Assembly: GCA_027452215.1 (NCBI GenBank)
Contig: DAIDGQ010000022.1
Location: forward strand, 1-64,000
DNA length: 64,000 bases
Direction of reading: 5' to 3'
DNA from: Granulicella sp.
GTDB lineage: Bacteria > Acidobacteriota > Terriglobia > Terriglobales > Acidobacteriaceae
Shown: piece after piece, positions 9,698 to 18,577 of the stretch
Position numbering within the stretch: the stretch's first letter is position 1
Layout: each line of letters opens with the position of its first letter
Translations under genes and position numbers: made by a program
Notes under the pieces: generated by a model
What the model was told of the DNA's origin: nothing
Databases searched by the model: none
What the model saw: the letters and a program-made list of their open reading frames with translations, nothing else

Positions 9698-10461
9698 TAC
9701 TGCGGTCCAGCAGGAGCACTCCCACCCGCTGCAGCTCCACCGCGTCGCCTTCCACCTTGCCCCGGGGTTCCAACCACCAACTGCGTCGGAACAAATACCC
9801 CACCCTTCAACGACCCCGTTCCGCGCACCATATCGCCCACCTTCACGTCCGCCAGCGTGATACTCTCTCCACCTTCTGCAGCTGTCCCTGGGCCCTGTGA
9901 ACCAGCCGCGCCCAATCGTCCCCCGCTCACGCGACCACCTCTCTGAAACGATGTCGTCTCATCGAACCCAATCGTCTGTGCCACATGGTCCGGCCGCTCC
10001 ACCGTCATCTTCGCATTGTCCATGTCGATCGCCGTCACCCTCCCCACGATGTACGTCTTCCCGAGATTCTCCTTCATCTCCTTCACCTGCGCCGCATCCG
10101 TCGCAAACACGATCGCCGCGTGCAGCGTCTTCTTCGCGGCATCCAGATTTCCCGCAGCCATCACACCGTCGCCCACCTTCAATTCCGCAATCTTCACCGT
10201 CACGCCCCGGCCCTTCATCACGCGAGTATTGTCGGTCGTCACAATCTGCATCGTCGTTCCATCCTCGGTCTTCACAGTCAAAGTCGCACCTGCGACTGCC
10301 GTCACCTCGCCCCCAACCCTCTGCATCCCCGCAAACGCAGCGCGTCCGTCTTCCGGCCCAGAGTCCTGCCCCTGCCCTCCAGGCACCTGCGCCGGCAGCA
10401 TCGCACTCATCCCCACCATCATCCCGAGCACCACGCCCGCCATTATCGTTCTGCGTCGCAT
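9697..10461 (-). CDS. Exported DUF5666-domain protein (254 aa)
   Basis: Two copies of an OB-like DUF5666 module are visible: 'GGEVTAVAGATLTVKTEDG' early and 'YIVGRVTAIDMDNAKMTVE' later, each followed by a 'DVKVGDMV'-type turn. The N-terminus is a signal peptide. I prefer the ATG at 10461 because AGGGAG lies seven bases upstream; in-frame ATGs further up would add a non-conserved leader. It is the first gene of a minus-strand set leading into the Oar-like protein and VWFA proteins. A role in binding or assembly at the envelope is inference only. Confidence 0.8.
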   Translation of the reverse strand: MRRRTIMAGVVLGMMVGMSAMLPAQVPGGQGQDSGPEDGRAAFAGMQRVGGEVTAVAGATLTVKTEDGTTMQIVTTDNTRVMKGRGVTVKIAELKVGDGVMAAGNLDAAKKTLHAAIVFATDAAQVKEMKENLGKTYIVGRVTAIDMDNAKMTVERPDHVAQTIGFDETTSFQRGGRVSGGRLGAAGSQGPGTAAEGGESITLADVKVGDMVRGTGSLKGGVFVPTQLVVGTPGQGGRRRGGAAAGGSAPAGPQ

Positions 10462-10603
10462 AGCCCGCTCCCTTGCACTTTCCATCCTGGCCCGTTCCAC
10501 CACTACACACAGAGACGTCATCGCAGCGAGGAAGACGCGTCAACCCCCAATAAATTTCACCCACCCTTCGCACTCCGGCCTAACAACGCTCTACACTTTC
10601 ACT

Positions 10604-11338
10604 ATGCCTGTAAAAACTTCGACCGCTTCACACGGGACCGCACATGATCACCACGAAGTCCACTTCACCTCGTCCGAAGCCGTCCGCGATATCGTGATCG
10701 GCCTCGCTGACGGCCTCACCGTGCCCTTCGCCCTCGCCGCCGGTCTCGCCGGGGCCATCTCCGCGGCGCATCTCGTCGTCACCGCCGGCCTCGCTGAAAT
10801 CGCCGCCGGCTCCATCGCGATGGGCCTCGGCGGCTATCTCGCCTCACGCGGCGACACCGAGCACTTCGCCTCCGAGCGCCGCCGCGAGGAGCTCGAGGTC
10901 GTCACCCGACCCGCCGACGAAGCCGCAGAAATCTACGAAATCTTCGAGCAGTATGGCGTCGATCACGAGTCTGCCACGCCCGTCCTCCGCTCCCTCCAGG
11001 CCAACCCCAAAGCCTATGTTGACTTCATGATGCGCTTCGAGCTCGGCCTCGAGGAGCCCGCCGCCGGCCGCGCCGTTCGTTCCGCCCTCACCATCGCCGT
11101 CTCCTACATCGCCGGAGGAGCGATCCCTCTCGCCCCCTACATGATCTTCCCCAACATCACCACCGCCCTCCGCGTCTCGGTCATCATTACCCTCATCGCC
11201 CTCGCCCTCTTTGGAGGAGCCAAGGGCCGGGCGCTCGGCTCCCACGTCATCAAAAGCGGAATCCAGACCGTCGCCATCGGAGGCCTAGCCGCCGCCGCTG
11301 CCTTCGAACTAGCCCGCCTCCTCAACGGCCATATCTAA
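10604..11338 (+). CDS. VIT1/CCC1-family Fe2+/Mn2+ transporter (244 aa)
   Basis: A membrane protein with the VIT/CCC1 layout. An N-terminal helix with 'VRDIVIGLADGLTVPFALAAGL' features is followed by 'SIAMGLGGYLASR'. A soluble Glu-rich middle segment ('FASERRREELEVV...') probably forms the cytosolic metal-binding domain. Three further hydrophobic segments end the protein. Family members export iron or manganese from the cytosol. It is divergent from the DUF5666 gene, with 142 bases between the two starts that must hold both promoters. The ATG at 10604 is the first start that agrees with family length. Confidence 0.88.
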   Translation: MPVKTSTASHGTAHDHHEVHFTSSEAVRDIVIGLADGLTVPFALAAGLAGAISAAHLVVTAGLAEIAAGSIAMGLGGYLASRGDTEHFASERRREELEVVTRPADEAAEIYEIFEQYGVDHESATPVLRSLQANPKAYVDFMMRFELGLEEPAAGRAVRSALTIAVSYIAGGAIPLAPYMIFPNITTALRVSVIITLIALALFGGAKGRALGSHVIKSGIQTVAIGGLAAAAAFELARLLNGHI

Positions 11339-11529
11339 ATCGAATCCGTACTTGTTCCGCCTCCTCTCAGTGGCCCCGAGCGTATCCTGTGTTGACCACA
11401 CGCGTTGTCTGGCGAGCGGTTGAGCGGCACCGTCAATAGGCCCCTCTTTGGCGTCAAATTCGAGCAACAACTTGCTCTTCGTGAAGCATCCAAGCCCCAG
11501 AACGCATCGAATCCCAACTGGAGCGCATT

Positions 11530-12933
11530 ATGCCGACGCAGTCCGCCTCACTCGTCCCCAAAATCACTCGTGCCGCCGCGCTCCTCGACCGCTTTCGCAG
11601 CGTCCGGGCCGCCACCATGACCTTCTGCAACCCACTCACCCCCGAGGACATGATGGTGCAGTCCTGCGCCGAGGCCTCTCCCGTCAAGTGGCACCTCGCC
11701 CACACCTCCTGGTTCTTTGAAACCTTTGTCCTCTCCGAGTACGTCGCCGGCTACCAGCCCTTCGATCCCGACTTTAAGTGGCTCTTCAACAGCTACTACC
11801 GCGCTCTCGGCGAGATGCCCGAGAAGAAGCTCCGCGCCTCTTTCTCCCGCCCTCCGCTTGACCAGATCCTCGCCTACCGCGCCCACGTGGACGCCTCCAT
11901 CACCCGTCTCCTCGAGCACTTCGGCCCCCATGAGTCCGAAGCCGAAGCCCTCCGCACCATCGCCCTCGGCCTCGAGCATGAGCAGCAGCACCTTGAGCTC
12001 GCCGCCACCGACATCAAACACGCCTTCTTCACCAACCCCCTCCACCCCTCCTACAGCAGCTCCGCCGAGATCAATCGCGCCGACGTCGTCGCCCCTCCCC
12101 TCGAGTGGATCAGCTTCACCCCCGGCACTCCCGGACAACCCGGCGTAGTCGAAGTCGGATCCTCTCCCAGCGCCGGCAGCTCCGCGCCCGGCCTCGAGGC
12201 CTTCGCCTTCGACAACGAGACCCCTCGCCACCCCGTCTATATCGCCCCCTTCCGTCTCGCCTCTCGCCCCGTCACCTGTGCCGAGTACCTTGCCTTCATC
12301 GAAGCCGGCGGCTACTCCCATCCCGAGCTCTGGCTCTCCGAAGGCTGGGACACCATCCAATCCCTCGGCTGGCAAGCTCCCCTTTACTGGCGCCGCGACC
12401 CCTCCACGCCCTCCGGCTGGGACATCTTCACCCTCCACGGCTGGCACTCCCTCGGAGACCTCTCCGAAACCCCCGTCTGCCACCTCAGCTTCTTCGAAGC
12501 CGACGCCTTCGCCCGCTGGTCCGGCCACCGGCTTCCCACCGAGTTCGAGTGGGAGTTCGTAGCCTCCCAGGTCCCGGCAGATTCGTCATCCTCAGCTGCA
12601 GCAGGAGGATCCGCCGCTCCCGTGCCCGGCAATTTCCTCGAATCCGGCCACCTCCACCCCCAAACCGGAAGCGCCACCGCCCCCACTCCCCAGCAGCTCT
12701 TCGGCGACGTCTGGGAGTGGACCCAATCTCCCTACACCGGCTACCCCGGCTACAAGCCCCTCCCCGGCGCTCTCGGAGAGTACAACGGCAAATTCATGAG
12801 CTCCCAGATCGTCCTCCGCGGAGGTTCCTGCGTCACCCCCGCCACTCACATCCGATCCACCTACCGCAACTTCTTCTCCCCCGCCACCCGCTGGCAATTC
12901 AGCGGCCTCCGCCTGGCCCGCGACGGAGCCTAA
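11530..12933 (+). CDS. egtB: Ergothioneine sulfoxide synthase EgtB
   Basis: EgtB is the iron-dependent enzyme joining hercynine to a thiol (gamma-glutamylcysteine or cysteine) to give a sulfoxide. The N-terminal DinB-like domain supplies the probable iron ligands: H58 in 'KWHLAHTSWFFE' and H150/H154 in 'GLEHEQQHLE'. The C-terminal formylglycine-generating-enzyme-like domain has 'HRLPTEFEWEFVA', 'GDVWEWTQSPYTGY' and 'LRGGSCVTP'. The length (467 aa) is slightly long, partly because of a Ser/Ala/Gly-rich insertion at about residues 352-366 (see the repeat at 12590). egtD follows; no egtA or egtC is nearby, which is usual outside actinobacteria. Confidence 0.93.
   Translation: MPTQSASLVPKITRAAALLDRFRSVRAATMTFCNPLTPEDMMVQSCAEASPVKWHLAHTSWFFETFVLSEYVAGYQPFDPDFKWLFNSYYRALGEMPEKKLRASFSRPPLDQILAYRAHVDASITRLLEHFGPHESEAEALRTIALGLEHEQQHLELAATDIKHAFFTNPLHPSYSSSAEINRADVVAPPLEWISFTPGTPGQPGVVEVGSSPSAGSSAPGLEAFAFDNETPRHPVYIAPFRLASRPVTCAEYLAFIEAGGYSHPELWLSEGWDTIQSLGWQAPLYWRRDPSTPSGWDIFTLHGWHSLGDLSETPVCHLSFFEADAFARWSGHRLPTEFEWEFVASQVPADSSSSAAAGGSAAPVPGNFLESGHLHPQTGSATAPTPQQLFGDVWEWTQSPYTGYPGYKPLPGALGEYNGKFMSSQIVLRGGSCVTPATHIRSTYRNFFSPATRWQFSGLRLARDGA
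12590..12622 (+). repeat. Degenerate dispersed-repeat fragment in egtB
   Basis: The sequence 'ttcgtcatcctcagctgcag' followed by 'caggaggatccgc' resembles the 'tcatcctgagcg...aaggatcc' repeat seen in lhr. It makes an imperfect hairpin (TCATCCT against AGGAGGA). In the egtB frame it encodes DSSSSAAAGGSAAP, a low-complexity insert between the conserved 'EWEFVA' and 'PGNFLESG' blocks. Confidence 0.45.
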
Positions 12934-13009
12934 CCTATCCCCTGTCCATTCCCTCGGCAATGACCACCATCATTTCCCCGAACCCCATTACCTGCCCCAT
13001 CATCGCTCT

Positions 13010-13058
13010 AGCTAAAAGCTAAAAGCTAGAAGCTAGAAGCTAGAAGCTAGCAACTAGC
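13010..13058 (+). repeat. Tandem 7-bp repeat, about seven units
   Basis: Seven consecutive heptamers: agctaaa twice, agctaga three times, agctagc, then aactagc. The array sits in the egtB-egtD spacer, roughly 85 bases before the egtD start. Its length could vary by slippage. Confidence 0.9.
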
Positions 13059-13143
13059 AGCCTGGAAGCCAGCAGCACGCAGCGAGCAGCACGAACCAAG
13101 CCATCCGCCCGCACCCAATCCGCCACCACTCCCGAGGCCTCCT

Positions 13144-14127
13144 TTGACCACCGCGACCCCCGTCTCTCCCACCGAGGCCGTCCTTCACGAGGCCCTCACC
13201 GGCCTCACCTCCGCCCCCCAAAAGACCCTCCCTCCCTGGCTCTTCTATGACCAGTTCGGCTCTCAGCTCTTCGAGCAGATCACCGCTCTTCCCGAGTACT
13301 ACCTCACCCGCACCGAGCGAGCCCTCCTCACCGCTCACGCCGACAACATCCTCCTCGAATTCGTCTCCCCGCTCACAATCGCCGAGCTCGGAGCCGGCAC
13401 CGCCGCCAAAACCGGAATCCTCCTCCACGCCGCCACCCGCTTCCAGACCGAGGTCCTCTACCAGCCCATCGACGTCAGTCCCTCCGCACTCGACGAAGCC
13501 GCCGCCAACCTCACCGCCGCCATTCCCGGTGTCCTCGTCCTCCCCCAGGTCGCCAACTACGTCACCGACCCCTACACCCTCGAGCGCCCCGAAGGCCAGC
13601 GCATCCTCGCCCTCTACATCGGCTCCAGCATCGGCAACTTCTCGCCCGCGGAGGCCACATCCATCCTCCTCCGCCTCCGCTCCCACCTCGGCCCCGGCGA
13701 TGCCCTCCTCCTCGGCACCGACCTCGCTCCTGGCCCCCAAAAATCCGTAGCCACCCTCCTCTCCGCCTACAACGACGCCGCCGGCATCACTGCCGCCTTC
13801 AACAAAAACATCCTCGCCCGCCTCAACCGCGACCTCGGTGCCGACTTCAACCTCGACGCCTTCGCCCACCGAGCTCGCTGGAACGCCGACCACAGCCGCA
13901 TCGAGATGCACCTCGAAAGCCTCATCCCCCAAACCGTTCACATTCCCACCGACCATCAGCTCCAGCGCATCCAATTCGCCCAGGGCGAAACCATCCACAC
14001 CGAGAACAGCTACAAGTTCACCGAACACGCCCTTGACGCCCTCCTCGCCAGCGCCAACTTCACCCCCATCCGCACCTTCCACGACCCCGACCGCAGCTTC
14101 GCCGTAACCCTGGCCCGCACCCTCTAA
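13144..14127 (+). CDS. egtD: L-histidine N-alpha-methyltransferase EgtD
   Basis: EgtD trimethylates histidine to hercynine, the first step of ergothioneine synthesis, using SAM. The 327-residue length is normal. Family blocks seen are 'PWLFYDQFGSQLFEQI', 'PEYYLTRTE', the SAM site 'IAELGAGTAAKT', 'YIGSSIGNF' and 'NLDAFAHRARWNADHSRIEMHL'. No suitable ATG exists, and the reading frame opens with TTG at 13144, which agrees with the family N-terminus. It follows egtB in the same direction with 210 bases between, a space that includes the heptamer array, so separate expression is possible. Confidence 0.93.
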   Translation: MTTATPVSPTEAVLHEALTGLTSAPQKTLPPWLFYDQFGSQLFEQITALPEYYLTRTERALLTAHADNILLEFVSPLTIAELGAGTAAKTGILLHAATRFQTEVLYQPIDVSPSALDEAAANLTAAIPGVLVLPQVANYVTDPYTLERPEGQRILALYIGSSIGNFSPAEATSILLRLRSHLGPGDALLLGTDLAPGPQKSVATLLSAYNDAAGITAAFNKNILARLNRDLGADFNLDAFAHRARWNADHSRIEMHLESLIPQTVHIPTDHQLQRIQFAQGETIHTENSYKFTEHALDALLASANFTPIRTFHDPDRSFAVTLARTL

Positions 14128-14828
14128 CCAAGCCCCATCGCCCACTCAAACACCGCAGCCCTGAGCGCGATCGCCCTCCGCACATCATCGCAGCCCAAGG
14201 GCGAGCCTCCCCACCCGCAAACCAACTTATTCTTGAGTGCCATCAGCCAGCCCCCACCGAAAAATCTGAGCGCCAACAGCCCGCACCACCCGAGGCTCAA
14301 GGCCCAGCAGCCCGCACCACCCGAGGCTCACAAGGCCCTTGAGCCAGCGCCACCGCAGGCTCAAGGGCCAGCGGCCCGCCCCATACCAGCGTAGGCCGAA
14401 GGCCTACGAAAACAACCAGGGTCGAAGACCCTTTCCGCTCTGCCGAAGGCCCGAGTGCAGGCGCAGCCGAAACGACTGAATTGCACCCCTCAATGCCGGC
14501 ACCGTCGCCCGCCAAACACCCTGTCAAGCCCCCCACCCACCCCAAGCCCTCCAAACCCCCTATCCCTATTGCCAATAAATCTTTCCAAAACCTGGCATAC
14601 TCACCCCACCCCACTTGATAAACTTGAATTAGAGCCAAAATGCCAACGCTGCCTCGGCGACCACCGGCGCAGCGTTCACATTTAGGCCCCTAACTCCAAC
14701 AGAATGAATATTATGCGAGTAACCCATTTAGAATCATTCGTTTGAAAGCAGCCTTCACCACCGAACCTGAACATTCCAAAGCACTTCACTAAGAAAAAGT
14801 GAAAGCAGGGGGGGGGTACCTACCCCTC
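14128..14828. other. Non-coding spacer between egtD and moaC, repeat-rich
   Basis: No convincing gene is present in these 700 bases; short frames lack family features and start signals. The left half holds direct and inverted repeats (see 14277-14432). The right half is more A+T-rich and ends with a run of nine G (14808-14816) just before the moaC stop. The two flanking genes converge here, so terminators are expected. Confidence 0.7.
14277..14432. repeat. Cluster of direct repeats and perfect hairpins
   Basis: 'cagcccgcaccacccgaggc' occurs at 14277 and again at about 14307. GGCCCTTGAGCC (14334-14345) pairs perfectly with GGCTCAAGGGCC (14358-14369). Two further hairpins share a GAA loop: TAGGCC/GGCCTA (14392-14406) and AGGGTC/GACCCT (14418-14432). 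Together they lie between convergent genes and could terminate transcription from both sides or be REP-like elements. Confidence 0.8.
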
Positions 14829-15296
14829 TCAAGGCCGAATATAGTCCCCACTCTTTCCGCCAGTCTTCGAAAGCAGCACCACCTCGCGAATCCGTATCCC
14901 CTTATCCAGCGCCTTGGTCATGTCGTATACGGTAAGCGCCGCCACCGCTGCCGCGGTCATGGCCTCCATCTCGACCCCGGTCCCCGCCACTGTAGCCGCG
15001 GTCGCGCGAATCTCGAGCCCGCCGGCCACCACCGTAGCCTGCACGTCCACAAAGCTCAACGCGAGCGGATGACACATCGGAATCAGCTCACTGGTCCGCT
15101 TCGCCGCCTGGATGCCAGCAAACCTAGCCACCTCCAGCGGATTCCCCTTAGGATTCTGCGGCAACGCCGCCAGCACCGCCTCATTCAGCTCAACGAACGC
15201 CCCAGCCACGGCCTCCCGCCGGGTCGGAGCCTTCGCCCCAACGTCCACCATCCGCGCCTGCCCAGCCTCATCGAAGTGCGAAAGCTTCTCACTCAT
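14829..15296 (-). CDS. moaC: Cyclic pyranopterin monophosphate synthase MoaC
   Basis: MoaC completes conversion of GTP to cyclic pyranopterin monophosphate with MoaA in molybdenum-cofactor synthesis. The 155-residue protein has 'LSHFDEAGQARMVDVGAK' at the start, 'KRTSELIPMCHPLALS' with the active-site His, and 'GVEMEAMTAAAVAALTVYDM' near the end. The start at 15296 fits the family N-terminus; an upstream in-frame ATG would run into moeA. It begins ten bases after the moeA stop, so the two are one transcription unit. Confidence 0.96.
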   Translation of the reverse strand: MSEKLSHFDEAGQARMVDVGAKAPTRREAVAGAFVELNEAVLAALPQNPKGNPLEVARFAGIQAAKRTSELIPMCHPLALSFVDVQATVVAGGLEIRATAATVAGTGVEMEAMTAAAVAALTVYDMTKALDKGIRIREVVLLSKTGGKSGDYIRP

Positions 15297-15306
15297 AGCC
15301 GCAATC

Positions 15307-16533
15307 CTACCGCAGCAGCACGCGCACCGTCTCACCCTCGGCGAACGCCTCAACGCCAGCAGGAAGCACTACATAGCAGTTCCCGCGAGCATTGGCGGCC
15401 ACATCGCCTGAGCCTTGCCAGCCAACCACGCTCACTGCAACCCCATCCCACCCACCGGCCAGCTCCGCCGGAAGGAACCGCGTCACCCTTGCTCCACCCT
15501 TCACCGCTTCCGTCAACCGAGCCTCAACAAACCACGGAGCCATCTCAGTCCGTCCGCAAAGCGCTCGCAGCATCGGAGCAACAAACAGATGAAAGCAAAC
15601 CTGCGTTGAAACCGGATTTCCAGGAAGCCCAAAGAAATAAGTCCAGCCCTTTTGCGAAGGAATTCTCCCAAACACCACCGGTTTTCCAGGCTGAATCAGC
15701 GCTCCGGTAAAGAAGAACTCTGCACGAAACTCCCGAAGAACCTGTTCCACAAGGTCATATTTGCCCATCGAAACACCACCTGAAAGCAGCAGTAAATCCG
15801 CCTCTCGACCCTCAGCGACTTGTGCCCGCAACTCTCCCAGCGTGTCCCGCGCAATCGCCAGCCGCTCGCCGATTCCTCCCTCAGCGCTCACCATCGCAGC
15901 CAGCGCATAGCTATTGGAGTTCCGAATCTGCCAGGCCTCCATCGGCTCATCCAGCTCGACCAGTTCATCACCAGTAGCAATGATTGCCACCCTTGGCCGA
16001 GCAAACACCTCGACCGAACCAAGACCACAGCTCGCCGCAACCGCAATCTCTGCCGCTCCCAGAACGCGTCCAGCAGGCAACACCACGCTTCCAGCGCGAG
16101 CCTCAGCACCGCGAGGAACCACATTCTCTCCAACCCGCAGCGATCGCCCAGCTTCCACCCGCAGCAGACCTCCCTCAACCTCAGCATGCTCCACCATCAC
16201 CACCGCATCGGCTCCAACAGGCAGCGGAGCTCCGGTCATGATCTCGATCGCCTCACCTTCGGCCAGCTCGGCTCCAAGCCAACTCTCTCCAGCACGCAGC
16301 GATCCCACAACCCGAAGCGCTCGTACAACGTCGCCAGCTCGCACCGCGAACCCATCACGAGTCGACCGATCGAACGCAGGCTGATCGCGATCCGCAACCA
16401 CCGCCGTCCCGAGCACTCGTCCCGCTCCAGCCACCAACTCCACCGTCTCAACGCAGCGCACGCCCTCTACGGAATGCGCCTGAGACAGCACTTCGCTCAG
16501 CGCCTCGTCGAACCTCAGAACTCTCTCGGTCAT
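15307..16533 (-). CDS. moeA: Molybdopterin molybdenumtransferase MoeA
   Basis: MoeA inserts molybdate into adenylated molybdopterin. Of 408 residues, the N-terminal domain has 'DRDQPAFDRSTRDGFAVRAGD' style sequence and 'EIMTGAPLPVGADAVVMVE'. The MogA-like domain has 'IATGDELVE' and 'LLLSGGVSMGKYD', and the C-terminal domain has 'FGLPGNPVS'. All are standard for the family. It is upstream of moaC and downstream of a TPR-protein gene (77-base gap). moaA, moaD and moaE are not in the window. Confidence 0.95.
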   Translation of the reverse strand: MTERVLRFDEALSEVLSQAHSVEGVRCVETVELVAGAGRVLGTAVVADRDQPAFDRSTRDGFAVRAGDVVRALRVVGSLRAGESWLGAELAEGEAIEIMTGAPLPVGADAVVMVEHAEVEGGLLRVEAGRSLRVGENVVPRGAEARAGSVVLPAGRVLGAAEIAVAASCGLGSVEVFARPRVAIIATGDELVELDEPMEAWQIRNSNSYALAAMVSAEGGIGERLAIARDTLGELRAQVAEGREADLLLLSGGVSMGKYDLVEQVLREFRAEFFFTGALIQPGKPVVFGRIPSQKGWTYFFGLPGNPVSTQVCFHLFVAPMLRALCGRTEMAPWFVEARLTEAVKGGARVTRFLPAELAGGWDGVAVSVVGWQGSGDVAANARGNCYVVLPAGVEAFAEGETVRVLLR

Positions 16534-16610
16534 CGCCGAACCTCAACCAGCAGAGACGACAAAGCCCCAGCCAGATCCCTCTGGCCGGGGCTCGTCGCGC
16601 TGCATCTCTC

Positions 16611-17819
16611 TTACTTCTTGCCTGCCTTGTACTTCGTATCGACCTTTGCTCCAAGGCTCGCCAGTACTTCATTGACCTGCGGAACCTTAGGATCATTTGG
16701 AGCCAATGAGAGGAACTTCTGGTAGGCCTCGACGCATCCCGCAGGTGCTACCAGCTTCCCGCTAGCATCTGGAGCCGTCTTCGTCACCAATGCCTGCCCC
16801 TTGATGAAGTAAGCATCGGCAGCGTTAGGATCAGCCGTTATCGCCTTCTCCGCAGCCGCCAGCGCTGCATCCATTTGGCCTGCGTTGTACAGCACTGCCG
16901 CCTCGTTCTTGTAGTAGATGCCCGCTTTCGCAGGCTCGGCCTTCGCAGCGCTGTCAAACGCGGCTGTGGCTTCGTCAGGCTTGCCAAGCTGGGTCAACGT
17001 GTTTCCCAGCTGGTTGTAGTCTGCTGCTTCGCCGACAACGTTGGGCTTATCTCCCGCCGAATCCAGCGCAACCGCCTTCTTGTATGCGTCCTCAGCATCT
17101 GTATAGAACTTGGTGACATCATCATCCGTAGCCGGGGACTTGCCAGCTTTCTTGTCGGCATCCGCAAGATGTCTACCTTGAGCCAGCAGCGTGTCGCCGT
17201 AGGTCATCCAGAGCAAGCCCACATCCGGCTTTGCTCCAACAGCTTCCTTCATGCTAGCGACGTCTTTGCTGACATCATCCTTGTTCGGCGTCGCCGCAGC
17301 CAGGTCTGCTCGCACTGTCTTCAGCGTCGCATTCAACTTCGCAATCACCTGGTTTGCGGATACCACCGCAGCATTCTTCTTTTTGTATTCCTCAAGAGCT
17401 TTCTTCTCTTCCGGAGTCATGTTCTTTACGAACTCCTCGCGAGTCATATCGAAGTCCAGAGTCTTGTCCGTGTCCTCTGACTTTACCGTCAACTCCAACC
17501 GGTCGATCGTCTTATCAGCTTGCACAACATATACGAAGTAGTCGCCAGGCTTGACCCCAGTTGTCTTGTAGTTGCCGTCCTTGTCGATAGGCGCAACATT
17601 CACGAACTTTTCGTCCTTGTAGGGTATAGTTTTGTCCTGCGTGAACTTCACATCGCCATTCGTGAATGGCTGACCCGCAGGGTTTGTCACGTGACCATGC
17701 ACGGTTGCACCTGTCCCTTGAGCGAACGCTGGAGCAACCAGAAAAATCGCCAATCCGGCGAGACTTGTAATTCTTGTCAACAAAGAACTCTTCCATGCCA
17801 TCATCGTTTTCACCATCAT
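16611..17819 (-). CDS. Exported carboxypeptidase-regulatory-like plus TPR protein
   Basis: The protein has a signal peptide ('MAWKSSLLTRITSLAGLAIF...APAFAQ'), then a carboxypeptidase-regulatory-like beta domain ('GATVHGHVTNPAGQPFTNGDVKF'). A charged helical stretch follows, then tetratricopeptide-like helices over the C-terminal 200 residues ('DAEDAYKKAVALDSAGDKPNVVGEAADYNQLGNTL', 'AALAAAEKAITADPNAADAYFIKGQAL' in part). This layout is common in Acidobacteria and function is unknown. Adjacent ATGs at 17819 and 17816 follow an AAGAAGG box, so the exact start is uncertain by a few codons. It is 47 bases after queC on the same strand. Confidence 0.8.
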   Translation of the reverse strand: MMVKTMMAWKSSLLTRITSLAGLAIFLVAPAFAQGTGATVHGHVTNPAGQPFTNGDVKFTQDKTIPYKDEKFVNVAPIDKDGNYKTTGVKPGDYFVYVVQADKTIDRLELTVKSEDTDKTLDFDMTREEFVKNMTPEEKKALEEYKKKNAAVVSANQVIAKLNATLKTVRADLAAATPNKDDVSKDVASMKEAVGAKPDVGLLWMTYGDTLLAQGRHLADADKKAGKSPATDDDVTKFYTDAEDAYKKAVALDSAGDKPNVVGEAADYNQLGNTLTQLGKPDEATAAFDSAAKAEPAKAGIYYKNEAAVLYNAGQMDAALAAAEKAITADPNAADAYFIKGQALVTKTAPDASGKLVAPAGCVEAYQKFLSLAPNDPKVPQVNEVLASLGAKVDTKYKAGKK

Positions 17820-17866
17820 CCTTCTTTCGACTCGGCCCGTTGCCGTGAAATGGTCAGCGGGCATTC

Positions 17867-18577
17867 CTATGATCTCTTGCCTTGATTCGCGTAGGGAATT
17901 GGATCTCTGACACCGGCTGCAGCAAACGCCCGCAGCCGCAGGTCGCAGCTTTCGCACACTCCGCAGGCCTCGTCTTCGCCCGAGTAACACGACCAACTTA
18001 CATGCAATGGAGCACCCAATTCAACTCCGAGCCTCACGATCTCATGCTTCCGTAGAGTGATCAGTGGCGTAACGACGTCAATCTCACCTTCCTTTGTGCC
18101 TCTGCGAATAAGTTCATTGAAGGCATCATAGTAGGCGGGTCGGCAATCCGGGTAGCCAGAACTGTCCTGCTCCACTGCTCCGATAAACACAGTCTTAGCT
18201 CCCAGAACCTCGGCCCAACTGACCGCTGCGCTCAGGAAGTGCGCGTTGCGAAACGGAACGTAGGTCACAGGCACATGGTGACCCTGCCTCTCCGAGGCAT
18301 CACCGCCGTCCATGGCCCCAACTTCTGGCACCGCGATTCCCTTGTCCGTCAGAGCTGACCCTCCGATCCGCCGGAAAAGGTCTGTCTCCAACTCCATCAA
18401 CTCTCTCAGACCCAAAGCCTTGGAGACCTCGCGCGCAGCCTGAAGCTCGCGGCTCTGCGTCCGCTGCCCATAACTGAAGTGCAGTCCGTAACTGTCAAAA
18501 TCCCGTGTTGCCAGCGTCGCGCAGACAGTAGAATCCATCCCGCCTGACAGGCAAACCACGGCTTTCTGTCGACTCAC
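17867..18577 (-). CDS. queC: 7-cyano-7-deazaguanine synthase QueC
   Basis: QueC converts 7-carboxy-7-deazaguanine to preQ0 using ATP and ammonia, in queuosine and deazapurine synthesis. The PP-loop SGGMDS is at residues 11-16. The zinc-binding cysteines lie in 'CYSGEDEACGVCESCDLR' near the C-terminus, and 'VPFRNAHFLSAAVSWAE' is also typical. The length of 236 aa is normal. The start overlaps the stop of the DUF2007 gene by four bases. queD and queE lie 13 kb away on the other strand. Confidence 0.96.
   Translation of the reverse strand: MSRQKAVVCLSGGMDSTVCATLATRDFDSYGLHFSYGQRTQSRELQAAREVSKALGLRELMELETDLFRRIGGSALTDKGIAVPEVGAMDGGDASERQGHHVPVTYVPFRNAHFLSAAVSWAEVLGAKTVFIGAVEQDSSGYPDCRPAYYDAFNELIRRGTKEGEIDVVTPLITLRKHEIVRLGVELGAPLHVSWSCYSGEDEACGVCESCDLRLRAFAAAGVRDPIPYANQGKRS

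Noticed and set aside
13010-13058. Heptamer array as CRISPR or an origin iteron set
   Set aside because: Units abut with no spacers, and there is no dnaA, parA or cas gene nearby.
14128-14828. A tRNA or small protein gene in the long egtD-moaC spacer
   Set aside because: No cloverleaf could be folded by eye and no frame has both a start site and ordinary amino-acid composition.
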